Part shown: positions 14,594 to 23,561 of the stretch, in pieces | Numbering within the stretch: the first letter of the stretch is position 1 | Layout: each line of letters begins with the position of its first letter | Origin: Spirochaetales bacterium | GTDB taxonomy: Bacteria > Spirochaetota > Spirochaetia > Sphaerochaetales > Sphaerochaetaceae | Direction: 5' to 3' | DNA: 46,058 nucleotides | Assembly (NCBI GenBank): GCA_012838895.1 | Contig: DUOJ01000060.1 | Span: 1-46,058, forward strand | Notes under the pieces: model-generated | What the model was told of the DNA's origin: nothing | The model's input: only the letters and a program-made list of their open reading frames with translations | The model's database searches: none | Translations under genes and position numbers: made by a program

Positions 14594-16051
14594 TTGATTT
14601 GTTTAGTTCTTACCGGCCAGACCATCCAAGACAACCTAGAACAGCTCACTAAAAACCGTCCTTATATCGACTTGTGTGAATTGAGGGTCGACCTTCTAAA
14701 TCCTGAAGAGTACCCCTTTATCCCCTCTTTTCCTGAAGTAGCGGGGATTCCGGTTATCTTAACTTGTCGACGCTTAGCTGATGGAGGGATGTATGTGGGG
14801 AGTGAGAAGGAGCGATTAGCCCTTCTTGAAGAGGCTCTTGAAGGTAATTTTGCCTATATTGATCTCGAAACAGATTTCAAACGCCTCTCTTTAGAGCAGA
14901 AAGCGACAATGAAAGGGGCTAAAATAATAAGAAGTCTCCACGATTTTAATGAAATCCCCTCCGATATCTTCCATAGGATGGCAAAAATAGCGGCAAGGGG
15001 AGAGATTCCTAAGATGGCCGTTATGGTCAACTCGGTCGCCAATCTTATCACCCTTTTTAGGGCTAAAGAGGAGTTGAGAGAAGTTGGTGAAAAGATAGTG
15101 GTGGGGATGGGGGATTTTGGTTTCCCCTCCCGTATCCTCTACAAGAGGGTTGGCTCTCTTTTAACCTACTGCAGTGAAGAGGCGGTGGCTCTTGGCCAGA
15201 TTTCTGCTAGGGCGATGAAAGAGCTCTACCGGGGTGACAGAGTTGATGAGAAGACAAAAATATTTGGGGTCATTGGTAACCCTGTCCTCCACTCCTTCTC
15301 CCCAATAATTCAAAACCAAGGATTTCATGAGATTAAATTTAATGCTATCTACCTCCCATTCCCCGTCGATAATGTACGCTCCTTCTTTATATTAGCCGAG
15401 ATGTTAAAGATTACCGGCTTTTCAGTAACAGTCCCCCACAAGCAACAAGTGCTCCCCTATTTAGGGAAGATAACCCGTGAAGTGAAGCAGATTGGGAGTT
15501 GTAACACAGTGGTGCGGGCGAACAACTTATGGAAAGGGACCAACACCGACTACTATGGCTTTATTGCACCTCTTATTAAGGAGATCGACTCTCAGCGGGT
15601 TCAAAGTGCCCTTGTGGTGGGAGCTGGTGGAGCTGCGAGGGCTGTGGTGTGGGCCTTAAGGAACCATGGGTGTAAAGTGACAATTGTAAATCGCGACCTC
15701 AAACGGGCCGAACAATTGGCCAATGAGACGATGAGTAGTTGGGATTCACTGGAGAATGCTCCCCTCTATAAAGATGTTGATCTAATTGTCCAAACTACCC
15801 CCTTAGGGATGGCCCCCTATGAGGGGGTCGACCCTATCCCAAGTTTTGAGTTTAAGAGGGGGCAAGTTGTCTATGAACTTATCTATCGTCCCCACCTTAC
15901 CCCCCTCTTGAAGAGGGCCCAGGAGAGGGGCTGTTTACTCCTCTTTGGAATCGATATGTTACTCAGACAAGGGAAGTTGCAATTTGAGTCGTTTAGTGGT
16001 TACCACTACCCCAAGCGGCTCGAAGTGGAGCTAACCCTGGAAGAAGATTGA
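14594..16051 (+). CDS. aroDE: Bifunctional 3-dehydroquinate dehydratase (type I) / shikimate dehydrogenase
   Basis: Catalyses two successive shikimate-pathway steps. Residues 1-220: type I dehydroquinase, MICLVLTGQ start, ELRVDLL, catalytic His in IIRSLHDF (about 116), Schiff-base Lys in PKMAVMV (about 140), and VGMGDFGFPSR. Residues 223-485: AroE, with VIGNPVLHSFSP, catalytic Lys in TVPHKQ (about 283), Asp in GTNTDYYGF (about 319), NADP motif VVGAGGAARA (about 343), and GIDMLLRQG at the end. The frame is open from 14543, but TTG at 14594 has GGAGG 7 bases upstream and gives the family N-terminus. Its 3' end overlaps the convergent gene by 21 bp. Confidence 0.93.
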   Translation: MICLVLTGQTIQDNLEQLTKNRPYIDLCELRVDLLNPEEYPFIPSFPEVAGIPVILTCRRLADGGMYVGSEKERLALLEEALEGNFAYIDLETDFKRLSLEQKATMKGAKIIRSLHDFNEIPSDIFHRMAKIAARGEIPKMAVMVNSVANLITLFRAKEELREVGEKIVVGMGDFGFPSRILYKRVGSLLTYCSEEAVALGQISARAMKELYRGDRVDEKTKIFGVIGNPVLHSFSPIIQNQGFHEIKFNAIYLPFPVDNVRSFFILAEMLKITGFSVTVPHKQQVLPYLGKITREVKQIGSCNTVVRANNLWKGTNTDYYGFIAPLIKEIDSQRVQSALVVGAGGAARAVVWALRNHGCKVTIVNRDLKRAEQLANETMSSWDSLENAPLYKDVDLIVQTTPLGMAPYEGVDPIPSFEFKRGQVVYELIYRPHLTPLLKRAQERGCLLLFGIDMLLRQGKLQFESFSGYHYPKRLEVELTLEED

Positions 16052-18028
16052 GCGCCTAAGCTTCCTCACCCTAAAAACTTTAGCTATTGAAATCACTTTC
16101 TCCTCTTTACCAGGGAGAATAGAGACCCTGACGGCTGTCTCTTGGGTCGTTGAGCCACTAATAATCTCTTTCACCTCGCTCAATATTGTCCTTGAGTTCC
16201 CCTCATCGTCTAGAAGGTGTAACTCAAGGAGATCTAGGGGGGAGTTGAGGGTGGTTTTACACAAGTTGACCTTCCCTTGGAAATCGAAGCCACTCGCTTC
16301 CATTGTTTTGCTATAGCGCTCAATATTGACCACTTGGGAGGGGAGGAGAATCAATTTTTGCTCAATACGAGCCTCCAACTCTTCCCGCTCCCCTTTAGAA
16401 GAACCCCTCTTTTTAGCTAAAGCGAGAAGCGACTCTTTAAAATCATCAACCACGGGGAGGGGAGGGAGCTTCTTGGGAAGCCTCTTAAGGGCGTGCGAGA
16501 GGGAGTCGATTGAATTGTCTTCAATTTTGAGGGGCTCTGCAATTGGTGGCACCTCCTCCTCTTTTGTCCCAATACTTGAGGGTAACAAGCCGATACCGGT
16601 TGAGGTGAGCACCTCGCGCCACTGAGATTCCTCTTCCCGTTTGAAGAGGTAGATCCCCTTCTCAATCTTGGCAATTAGAAAGTCTTGGAGATTGGGGAGA
16701 GCTTCGATTATACGGGAGAGTCGCTCATCAGCTTTGACAACAATCCCATCATAGATTGTAATGGCTGAGTACTCCTCCTTCCACTCTCCCAAAAGGTCGC
16801 GGAGTGTTTGAGGAATTGTGGGGGTGAGTTGCTCAAGATAACCCAAGATTTCACTGTTGGAGAGACCACCATCGAACGCTTTAAGGAGGCTCTTCTTATT
16901 GAGTTCATACGAATTGACTAAATCATAACGTTTAATGATACCCAACATATAGAGGTCTACCCGCCCCTCAACGACTTGGAGGTCGTGACTGAAAGAGAGG
17001 GTTAAATCGCTATCTATCGTCGGTTTAAGGTGTTCATTCTGATTGGTACTATTGGTGAGAGGCTCCTGACTAGAGAGCCCGATGTCAAACAAAAGGTTAA
17101 CAAGAAGCTCCCAATCATCAACCTCTAAGCGGTGTTTAAGGGCCACTAGGCGACAGATGAAGAGGAGTTGTTGACGGTTGGTTATAACGCACTCCTCTAA
17201 AATTTGACTTATTGAGGTGTAGAATGCGTTAAGGGTTGTGGGATGAACTACCTTTTTATTTAAGCTCTCTTGGGAGTACCAACTCGATTGAAAGAGGAGC
17301 TGTTGAATCTCAAATGGCTCAAGGGAGAGGAGATTCATGGCCTGTTTATGGATTACAACCGAATTACGGCCCCTCTCCTTTACCGCTTTGGTGTAGAAGA
17401 GGAGTTGGTTGAAATTGAGAATTAAAGCTCTCTGTTCCTCATTAAAGACACTTTTTATCAATCTATTTTGTAAGGTACGTGCACTGCGCTCTTGGGTGGT
17501 GAGGAGGTCGTGAAAATGGAGTGAGAGGAGTCCTCTGACAATGGAGCGTTGTCCATTACCAAATGTGAGACGTTTCTCCTCCTCCCCACTAGTGGGAAAA
17601 AGCTCCTCAAGCGAAAGGGAGTACTTTAGGAGACGCTCCCTTAAAAGGGGATTCACCATCAACTCCCCCCCCTTCACCTGTGAGTTGGGGTGGGGGACTA
17701 AGAGAAGTCGCTCTTCAAGGTTGACAACATTTTGTTGCAGAGCTACATAGTCGACCTCTTTTTCGAAGAGGGAGCAAAGTTCGTTTTGGGTGGGGCTCTC
17801 TAGAAGGAAAGCACTCGTTAAAATTTTGCGATCAATGGGGGAGAGCGATTGCTCTATGCGCTCTATAAACTCTTCACTTGAGAAGAGGTTCGTCATCCTC
17901 TTATTGAGGAGTGGTTTATGGAAAGGGGTGGGGACTTTCCCTAAAAAGTTCCGCACCAAATCGAGGTAAACCTCATCATTTAGGAGTGCGAGGGCGTGTT
18001 CCCATAGTTCAATATTTTTAATCATCAT
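16031..18028 (-). CDS. Large XPB-associated protein, Helicase_C_3-like
   Basis: A 665-residue protein without nuclease or Walker motifs that I can see. It is coupled to the XPB helicase gene by an ATGA overlap (GGAGG 7 bases upstream), so the pair is surely co-expressed. N-terminal half: leucine-rich winged-helix-like repeats. Around residues 400-510 the pattern of an L..W..EYSAITIYDGIVVKADE strand followed by RIIEALPNLQDFLIAKIEKG and a STGIGLLPS end resembles the domain shared with bacterial and yeast XPB/Ssl2 N-termini (Helicase_C_3), found in a protein next to XPB in mycobacteria too. A charged linker (about 510-570) and a small C-terminal domain follow. Role in DNA repair is inferred from pairing. 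Confidence 0.6.
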   Translation of the reverse strand: MMIKNIELWEHALALLNDEVYLDLVRNFLGKVPTPFHKPLLNKRMTNLFSSEEFIERIEQSLSPIDRKILTSAFLLESPTQNELCSLFEKEVDYVALQQNVVNLEERLLLVPHPNSQVKGGELMVNPLLRERLLKYSLSLEELFPTSGEEEKRLTFGNGQRSIVRGLLSLHFHDLLTTQERSARTLQNRLIKSVFNEEQRALILNFNQLLFYTKAVKERGRNSVVIHKQAMNLLSLEPFEIQQLLFQSSWYSQESLNKKVVHPTTLNAFYTSISQILEECVITNRQQLLFICRLVALKHRLEVDDWELLVNLLFDIGLSSQEPLTNSTNQNEHLKPTIDSDLTLSFSHDLQVVEGRVDLYMLGIIKRYDLVNSYELNKKSLLKAFDGGLSNSEILGYLEQLTPTIPQTLRDLLGEWKEEYSAITIYDGIVVKADERLSRIIEALPNLQDFLIAKIEKGIYLFKREEESQWREVLTSTGIGLLPSSIGTKEEEVPPIAEPLKIEDNSIDSLSHALKRLPKKLPPLPVVDDFKESLLALAKKRGSSKGEREELEARIEQKLILLPSQVVNIERYSKTMEASGFDFQGKVNLCKTTLNSPLDLLELHLLDDEGNSRTILSEVKEIISGSTTQETAVRVSILPGKEEKVISIAKVFRVRKLRRSIFFQG

Positions 18029-19677
18029 TGCCAAACCTCCACACGGTAACTGTACCCCTGCTCAGTTAAAAATTTTTGTCTATTTGCACTAAAGTCTTCT
18101 TCGCTCGAGTAGCGGGTCACAAGGGTATAAAAGTAGCTACTCTTCTGCTTAGGTCTCAAAATCCTCCCTAGGCGTTGGGCCTCTTCTTGGCGGGAGCCAA
18201 AAGTCCCCGAGACTTGAATCGCTACCGAGGCATCGGGGAGGTCAATGGCAAAATTGGCCACCTTTGAGACGACAAGGAGCTTAATCTCCCCACCTCTGAA
18301 GCTGTTGTAGAGCTCCTCCCTCTTTTCGGTGGGTAGAGCGCCGGTTATTAGAGGGGCGTTCAACTCTTGGGCTATAATCTTTAGTTGGTCAAGGTATTGT
18401 CCAATCACTAAAATGAAATCTTCACTGTGATTAGCAATCAACTCCTTAACAATCTCAATCTTCAAGCGATTCTCACTCGCAATGCGGTATTTCTCCCGCT
18501 TTGTCCCAATAGCGTAGGGGATCTCTAAATCTTCGGGAAGGGGGACCCTGATTTCGGTACAAATTGCCTCAGCAATCCACCCCTGACTCTCCAACTCGCT
18601 CCACGGTACATCGTAGCGTTTAGGTCCCACTAGGGAGAAGACCTCACCTTCACGGTTGTCTTCCCGAATGAGAGTTGCCGTTAATCCCACCCGATATATA
18701 GCTTGCAGTTCAGCGGTAATTTTAAAGACAGGGGCCGGCAACATATGAACTTCATCGTAGATTATTAGGCCCCAGTTCCCCTCTCTTAAGAGGCGCATAT
18801 GGGGGAAATCACCCTCTTTATCGGGGCGCCAAGTTAACACCTGGTAGGTGGCAACAGTAATTGGTTTAATCTCTTTATGCTTTCCCGAGTATTCTCCGAT
18901 TAAATTTTCATCAACATCGAGTTTATCGACAATTTCAGCCATCCATTGGTGAATGGCCGCGATATTAGTTGTTAGTATGAGGGTGCGCGTCGATAAGCGA
19001 CTCATAATCTCCATCCCAACGATGGTCTTTCCCGAGCCACAGGGGAGGACAATAGTCCCATAGCCACTTCCTGGCCCACCATCACCTAATACCGAATAGG
19101 CGGCTAGGCGTTGGTAGTCGCGTAAGATAAAGGGGATTCCACCTTTTGAGACCTCTCTAAAAGTTATAGGGAGGCTCTCTCCACGATTGAGAGGGACTTG
19201 GTCATCAACGGGGAGGTTCATCTTGATAAGCTCAACCTTCACCTCTCCGCGCCGGTAGTGGGGGACTATAAAGCCGTTGTCGGCTAACCCAATACTCTTA
19301 GAAAGACTTTTGTTGCCCATAATCTCACGACGGAAGCGCTCTTGTTCCACCTCTAAGAGGTAGTTCTCCTCATCGTAGGGGAGGAGCTTAATTGAACCAA
19401 AGCGCCCACCAATCTCGTTGATATGAAAAATAACGTTCTCAGGGAGGGGGTAACGTGACCACTTCTCTAACCGTCTCAACACCTCACCACTATCGATTCC
19501 TAATGAGGCTGCGTTCCAGAGGCTGATGTTGGTAACCGCATAGGTGTGGACGTGCTCCGGGGACTTAACCAGTTCCGCAAAGGGGAGGAGGTCGTTACGG
19601 GTTGCTTCACTCGAGGAGCTGTGAACATCGAGGAGGAGGCTCAAATCACTTTGAACGATTAGGGGTTTATCGACCAT
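18025..19677 (-). CDS. XPB/ERCC3-type DNA repair helicase
   Basis: Superfamily 2 3'-5' DNA helicase related to eukaryotic TFIIH XPB. About 550 residues from the ATG at 19677; the frame opens further upstream but the first part has no conserved features. N-terminal damage-recognition/XPB-N region (about 1-185). Helicase domain 1: motif I LPCGSGKT (about 213), IIYDEVHMLPAP (motif II, DEVH, about 308), the RED motif in LTATLIREDNREGE (about 338), hallmark of XPB. Helicase domain 2: QRLGRILRPKQKSS (about 518, motif VI). Overlaps aroC by 11 bp upstream and its partner gene downstream. Found in a few bacterial groups, including spirochaetes and actinobacteria. Confidence 0.92.
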   Translation of the reverse strand: MVDKPLIVQSDLSLLLDVHSSSSEATRNDLLPFAELVKSPEHVHTYAVTNISLWNAASLGIDSGEVLRRLEKWSRYPLPENVIFHINEIGGRFGSIKLLPYDEENYLLEVEQERFRREIMGNKSLSKSIGLADNGFIVPHYRRGEVKVELIKMNLPVDDQVPLNRGESLPITFREVSKGGIPFILRDYQRLAAYSVLGDGGPGSGYGTIVLPCGSGKTIVGMEIMSRLSTRTLILTTNIAAIHQWMAEIVDKLDVDENLIGEYSGKHKEIKPITVATYQVLTWRPDKEGDFPHMRLLREGNWGLIIYDEVHMLPAPVFKITAELQAIYRVGLTATLIREDNREGEVFSLVGPKRYDVPWSELESQGWIAEAICTEIRVPLPEDLEIPYAIGTKREKYRIASENRLKIEIVKELIANHSEDFILVIGQYLDQLKIIAQELNAPLITGALPTEKREELYNSFRGGEIKLLVVSKVANFAIDLPDASVAIQVSGTFGSRQEEAQRLGRILRPKQKSSYFYTLVTRYSSEEDFSANRQKFLTEQGYSYRVEVWQ

Positions 19678-20716
19678 ATTGCTCGTACCACAGAGAGAGG
19701 AGGGTGACAGCACTCATTGCTTCAATTACTGGCACTATGCGGATACATATCGAGGGGTCGTGGCGTCCAACAACTTTGATTGTGGTCTCCTCTCCCTCTA
19801 GGTTTATAGTTTTTTGTTCTCTCTCAATTGAAGCTGTCGGTTTAACTGCAACCCTAAAGATAAGGGGCTCGCCATTGGTAATTCCACCATTGACCCCGCC
19901 GGCGTGGTTGGTTAAAAACCCCTCTTTGCCTAACTGGTCGTTGTTTTGAGAGCCATAAGCGGTCGCAACCTTAAAACCGTCGCCAAACTCAATCCCCTTG
20001 ATCGCTCCAATCGACATAATCGCATGGGAGAGGAGGGCATCAACTTTATCAAAGAGAGGTTCACCTAATCCGGCAGGGAGGCCGGTTATTTGACACTCAA
20101 CAATGCCTCCCACACTCTCATTCTCCCCCCTCATCCGCTCTATCAAGTTAGCCATCTCTTCAGCGGCCTTCTTGTCGGGGGTGCTGGTGTTATTAAGGGG
20201 CACTTGTGAGAAGTCCCTCTCATGGGCAACTACATCCCCAAGTTGGGTGGTGTAGGCGATGATATTTATCCCCTTAGCGGCCAATATTTGACGGGCGATT
20301 GCCCCGGCAGCTAGACGGGCAGCGGTCTCTCGGCCACTGGAGCGTCCCCCTCCACGCCAATCCCTAATTCCAAATTTCTTGTGCCAAGTGTAATCGGCAT
20401 GTCCGGGGCGGAAGAGCTCAGAGATGTTATTGTAGTCATCAGAGCGTTGATTGGTGTTACGAATAATTATAGCGAGGGGAGTGCCAGTGGTCTTGCCTTC
20501 AAAAATCCCACTCAAAATCTCAAAAGTATCGCTCTCATTACGTGTTGTCCCTAAGGGGTTGCCACCAGGGCGCCGTCGGTCGAGCTCTTTTTGGATTGCC
20601 TCTAAGTCGAGGGTAAAATTACTCTCCAATCCATCTATAACAACCCCTAAAGCGACACCATGCGACTCGCCAAAGGTGGTTATTTTAAGGGCTGTTCCGA
20701 AACTGTTTTTTGACAT
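19667..20716 (-). CDS. aroC: Chorismate synthase
   Basis: Last step of the shikimate pathway: EPSP to chorismate, using reduced FMN. 349 residues. Signatures: TFGESHGVALGVVIDG (residues 13-28), RRPGG, HADYTWHKKFGIRDWRGGGRSSGRE (seen, given in part), EMANLIERMRGENESVGG, and GSQNNDQLG with NHAGGVNGGITNG towards the C-terminus. Its start lies inside the 3' end of aroK (37-bp overlap) and its end inside XPB's start, so the block is translated as one coupled run. Confidence 0.96.
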   Translation of the reverse strand: MSKNSFGTALKITTFGESHGVALGVVIDGLESNFTLDLEAIQKELDRRRPGGNPLGTTRNESDTFEILSGIFEGKTTGTPLAIIIRNTNQRSDDYNNISELFRPGHADYTWHKKFGIRDWRGGGRSSGRETAARLAAGAIARQILAAKGINIIAYTTQLGDVVAHERDFSQVPLNNTSTPDKKAAEEMANLIERMRGENESVGGIVECQITGLPAGLGEPLFDKVDALLSHAIMSIGAIKGIEFGDGFKVATAYGSQNNDQLGKEGFLTNHAGGVNGGITNGEPLIFRVAVKPTASIEREQKTINLEGEETTIKVVGRHDPSICIRIVPVIEAMSAVTLLSLWYEQYGR

Positions 20717-21273
20717 TGGTCCTCACTTCCGGCTACCTCGAGGAGAAGTTTGGCCACAATCAGCCCATTCTCCTCGACTGACCGACAATCGGATAATTGT
20801 AGCACATAATCGGAAAGTTTCCTATATTGTGCATCCCTTTGCCGGTATAGGGTATCAAATGAGGACGCTGGATCGTCACTATCTAAGAAGGGGGGGAGCC
20901 CCCCTTTGACTATCCTTTTAAAGAGAGTTTCAGAGTCTACCTGGAGATAGATTATCTTACCCACTCTTTGCATCAAGGTTATTAGGGGGGTGTTATCACA
21001 AGCGCCACCCCCTAGGGCAATAATAGCTAACTCCCCCTCAGCTTGTTGTAGTATTGATTTAACAGCCTCTAGCTCTAAGGCCATGAAAGCAGCTTGTCCT
21101 TCAGAGCCATAAAACTGGCGAATTGAGGTGTAGGGGGGGGCAAGAAGGGGAATCACATAATCGTCACTATCGTAGAAAGTTGCATTAGGGATAACAGAAG
21201 AGGCCAAACGACCCAGGGCACTTTTGCCTGAGTGTTTAATGCCCACTAAAAAGAGAATGCTAGTTGAACTCAT
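20680..21273 (-). CDS. aroK: Shikimate kinase
   Basis: Phosphorylates shikimate with ATP. 197 residues. P-loop GIKHSGKSALG (12-22; the usual G-x4-GK-S/T), DSDDYVIPLL at the position of the Mg/shikimate-binding Asp pair, and ALGGGACDN (about 91) corresponding to the GGG shikimate motif. The substrate-binding Arg near the FYGSEGQAAFMALE segment is not obvious (FYG-SEG in place of F-R-x-x-E), so affinity may differ and another small-molecule kinase is possible, but position before aroC supports AroK. Contains long G/C runs (20890-20904 and 21133-21140). Confidence 0.82.
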   Translation of the reverse strand: MSSTSILFLVGIKHSGKSALGRLASSVIPNATFYDSDDYVIPLLAPPYTSIRQFYGSEGQAAFMALELEAVKSILQQAEGELAIIALGGGACDNTPLITLMQRVGKIIYLQVDSETLFKRIVKGGLPPFLDSDDPASSFDTLYRQRDAQYRKLSDYVLQLSDCRSVEENGLIVAKLLLEVAGSEDQCQKTVSEQPLK

Positions 21274-21757
21274 CGTAGAGGGCTACCCACTCTAATGGAT
21301 AGGTCTTTCCCTGCACCTCGCGGGCCTCTTTAGCCGCTTTGCGTCTCAATTTATGTGCTTCTTTTCGGTACAGTTTGAGCTCTAGGTAGTTAACATAGCG
21401 CGCTTCAGCTAGGTTGCGTTTGGTATCAATCAGGTGTTTGTTTTCTGGAACAGCAATCCGCAAAGCGATGCGCAATGAGATAACCAAGAGGAACCAGAGG
21501 ACAACCACAATGAGAGGGAAAATTCCATCGATTGAGCGGTAGGGTGAGAGTTGAATTTGGTAGGCCTCTCCAATGTTCCCAAAGGCGACCCTAAAGAGGG
21601 GACCCAAGCTAAGGTAGAGGAAGATGAGGGAGATAAAGGAGGGGATTATCCAAAACCACCCCTGCCTGGAGAAGATGTAACGGATGGAGAGGACGGCAGA
21701 GAGAAAGCATACGAGTGTTGTCCCAATAGCAATTAGTAGCATCATCATGGCAAACAT
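21260..21757 (-). CDS. Small membrane protein of unknown function
   Basis: 165 residues with three hydrophobic segments (about 2-25, 35-58, and 76-100), then a strongly basic, helical C-terminal half (KRNLAEARYVNYLELKLYRK, then a Lys/Arg/Ala-rich stretch), probably cytoplasmic. I do not recognise the family. It overlaps aroK by 14 bp. The start codon lies in a 12-bp palindrome (CATGGTACCATG, 21755-21766) and no clear ribosome binding site is visible; ATGs at codons 4-6 are alternatives. Confidence 0.7.
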   Translation of the reverse strand: MFAMMMLLIAIGTTLVCFLSAVLSIRYIFSRQGWFWIIPSFISLIFLYLSLGPLFRVAFGNIGEAYQIQLSPYRSIDGIFPLIVVVLWFLLVISLRIALRIAVPENKHLIDTKRNLAEARYVNYLELKLYRKEAHKLRRKAAKEAREVQGKTYPLEWVALYDEFN

Positions 21758-21812
21758 GGTACCATGAAAGGGCCTACTTGGCTAGTAGAGTAATCTGTTT
21801 ATAGGGGTCGTT

Positions 21813-22979
21813 ATGGCTAGGGAGAAACAATTTGTCAACGCCTTAAGTGAGGCTGTTTTAAAACAGCGCCAACATGAGCGCAAAAGCGATGTTCGTGGCG
21901 ACTACTACCGTGATACAACTGCCATAATCCACTCCTCCCCCTTTAGGCGTCTCAAGCACAAAACCCAAGTCTTTTTCTCCCCCGCTAACGACCATATCTG
22001 TACCCGAATGGAGCACTCTCTCCATGTTGCTTCAGTGGCTAGTGCAGTGTGTCGTGGACTTAACCTCGACTCGGAGTTGGCCTGGGCGATTGGGATGGGG
22101 CACGATTTGGGTCACACCCCCTTCGGTCATGTAGGGGAGACTATCTTAACTGAGATGATGGAGAGGGAGGGCTTTAGGGGGTTTGAACACGAATTAAACT
22201 CCCTCAGAGTGGTCGATTTTCTGGCCAATCAGGGGCGTGGGCTCAACTTAACCTACGCAGTAAGAGATGGAATAGCGTGTCACAATGGGGAGGTTTTTGA
22301 GCAAACCCTTATACCGACAGGCCAAGAGAAGGACCTTTCAGCCCTTAAGAGTCGCAAGGATGCGGTTCCAGCTACCTGGGAGGGGGCCGTTGTCCGGTTT
22401 TGCGATCAAGCAGCCTATTTAGGGCGTGATTTTGAAGATGCTTGTCGTCTCTCGATTATTGAAAAAGAGTCGCTGCCAGAGTTGGTGGGGGAGAGGTTGG
22501 GTAAGAACAATGCTTCGATTATAAACACCCTGGTAAACGACCTAATTGATACCTCATCGCCAGAGAGGGGGATTGCCTTCTCTGACCCCATCTTTGAAGC
22601 AGTCTTAGAGATGAAAGAGTTCAACTACAAAAATATCTACCTATCGCCCCTTCTGCAGGGGTATGGTCCCTACTTTAAACGCCTCTTTGTCTTGGTAGTC
22701 GACTACCTAAAGGGGTTGTTGAAGAATTATCAACTCAATGAGGCGCTCTACCACACGGAGAAGAATATGTTGGCCAGTGGCTTTGCCCACCACGTTAGTG
22801 AGATGTATGACCCCTATATTAAACACGATGGGAATATAGAGCGTCTCGTTTATGACTATGTGGCGGGGATGAGTGACAATTTCTGCCTCGATTGTGCCAA
22901 CGAGATCTTAAAACCTGAACGGCTCAATGAGGAGATAGAGAAATCAATTACTGGAAAATGGTTCGACGTTAAGCACTAA
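21813..22979 (+). CDS. dgt: Deoxyguanosinetriphosphate triphosphohydrolase (dGTPase-like, HD domain)
   Basis: Hydrolyses dNTPs to deoxynucleoside and triphosphate, controlling dNTP pools. 388 residues. HD-domain metal ligands: H in TRMEHSLHVASVA (about 71), HD in GMGHDLGHTPFGH (about 94-99), and D in RFCDQAAYLGRDFEDA (about 198). The N-terminal SPFRRLKHKTQVF motif is typical of the family. Residues for subtype assignment are not clear; dGTP specificity is by analogy. A -35/-10-like pair (TTGGCT at 21778, TATAGG at 21800) lies so near the ATG that it would leave almost no leader. Converges on nrdR with a 1-base gap. Confidence 0.93.
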   Translation: MAREKQFVNALSEAVLKQRQHERKSDVRGDYYRDTTAIIHSSPFRRLKHKTQVFFSPANDHICTRMEHSLHVASVASAVCRGLNLDSELAWAIGMGHDLGHTPFGHVGETILTEMMEREGFRGFEHELNSLRVVDFLANQGRGLNLTYAVRDGIACHNGEVFEQTLIPTGQEKDLSALKSRKDAVPATWEGAVVRFCDQAAYLGRDFEDACRLSIIEKESLPELVGERLGKNNASIINTLVNDLIDTSSPERGIAFSDPIFEAVLEMKEFNYKNIYLSPLLQGYGPYFKRLFVLVVDYLKGLLKNYQLNEALYHTEKNMLASGFAHHVSEMYDPYIKHDGNIERLVYDYVAGMSDNFCLDCANEILKPERLNEEIEKSITGKWFDVKH

Positions 22980-22980
22980 G

Positions 22981-23445
22981 TTACCCCATCTTGTGGGTAA
23001 TGCGCTCAATCTCTTCGATAAATTGGTCGACGTTGTTAAATGCACGGTAGACCGAAGCGAATCTGATATAAGCTACGGTATCTAGCTTGTAGAGTTGCCT
23101 GAGGGCAGCTTCCCCAATCTCTTGTGAGGATATTTCCCGCTTTGACCCGGCTAGATGGACAATTTCATCCTCAATGTCTTGGAGAATTTGTTCAATCGTC
23201 TCTTGGCTCACGTGCCTCTTTTCGGTTGTTAGGCGGAGGCCTCGCTCAATCTTGCGGATATCAAAGGGTTCGCGCCGCCCATCTTTTTTGACAACTAAAA
23301 GAGGTTTTTCTTCGATTCGCTCATAGCTGGTGAAGCGGTAGCCACAGGCTAAACACTCGCGACGGCGTCTAATGGTCGATCCACTACTATTTTGGCGAGA
23401 TTCTAAAACTTTATCTTCCATTTTACCGCAATAAGGGCACAGCAC
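22981..23445 (-). CDS. nrdR: Transcriptional repressor NrdR
   Basis: Zinc-ribbon/ATP-cone repressor of ribonucleotide reductase genes that senses dATP/ATP. 154 residues, normal. Zinc ribbon: CPYCGKMEDKVLESR then RRRECLACGYRFTSYER (two CxxC). ATP cone from about residue 49 (VVKKDGRREPFDIRKIERGL). GTG start with AGGAGG 11 bases upstream. Convergent with dgt, which also acts on dNTP supply. No ribonucleotide reductase gene is in the window. Confidence 0.96.
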   Translation of the reverse strand: MLCPYCGKMEDKVLESRQNSSGSTIRRRRECLACGYRFTSYERIEEKPLLVVKKDGRREPFDIRKIERGLRLTTEKRHVSQETIEQILQDIEDEIVHLAGSKREISSQEIGEAALRQLYKLDTVAYIRFASVYRAFNNVDQFIEEIERITHKMG

Positions 23446-23476
23446 AGGCTTAAGTTCCTCCTTTATCTACACAACG

Positions 23477-23504
23477 ACTATAACACACAAAAAGGGTTGT
23501 GCAA
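23477..23504 (-). promoter_or_regulatory. Promoter of nrdR
   Basis: On the - strand TTGCAC (23504-23499), 16-base spacer, TATAGT (23482-23477; 5 of 6). The -10 is flanked by CACAAC (23470-23475) and GTTGTG (23496-23501), a 6-bp inverted repeat that could be an operator, though it does not match the NrdR box well. Confidence 0.6.
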
Positions 23505-23531
23505 ATTGGGAAAGGAATAAAACGGTTTACT

Positions 23532-23561
23532 TTGTAGCAATCTAAATATTATTGTTATAAA
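23532..23561 (+). promoter_or_regulatory. Candidate promoter of the ACT-THEP1-yhhQ operon
   Basis: TTGTAG (23532-23537), 18-base spacer, TATAAA (23556-23561). A 9-bp inverted repeat, TTATTGTTA (23549-23557) and TAACAATAA (23588-23596), overlaps the -10 and extends into the leader; it might be a regulator site. AGAGGTG precedes the ATG at 23612. Confidence 0.4.
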
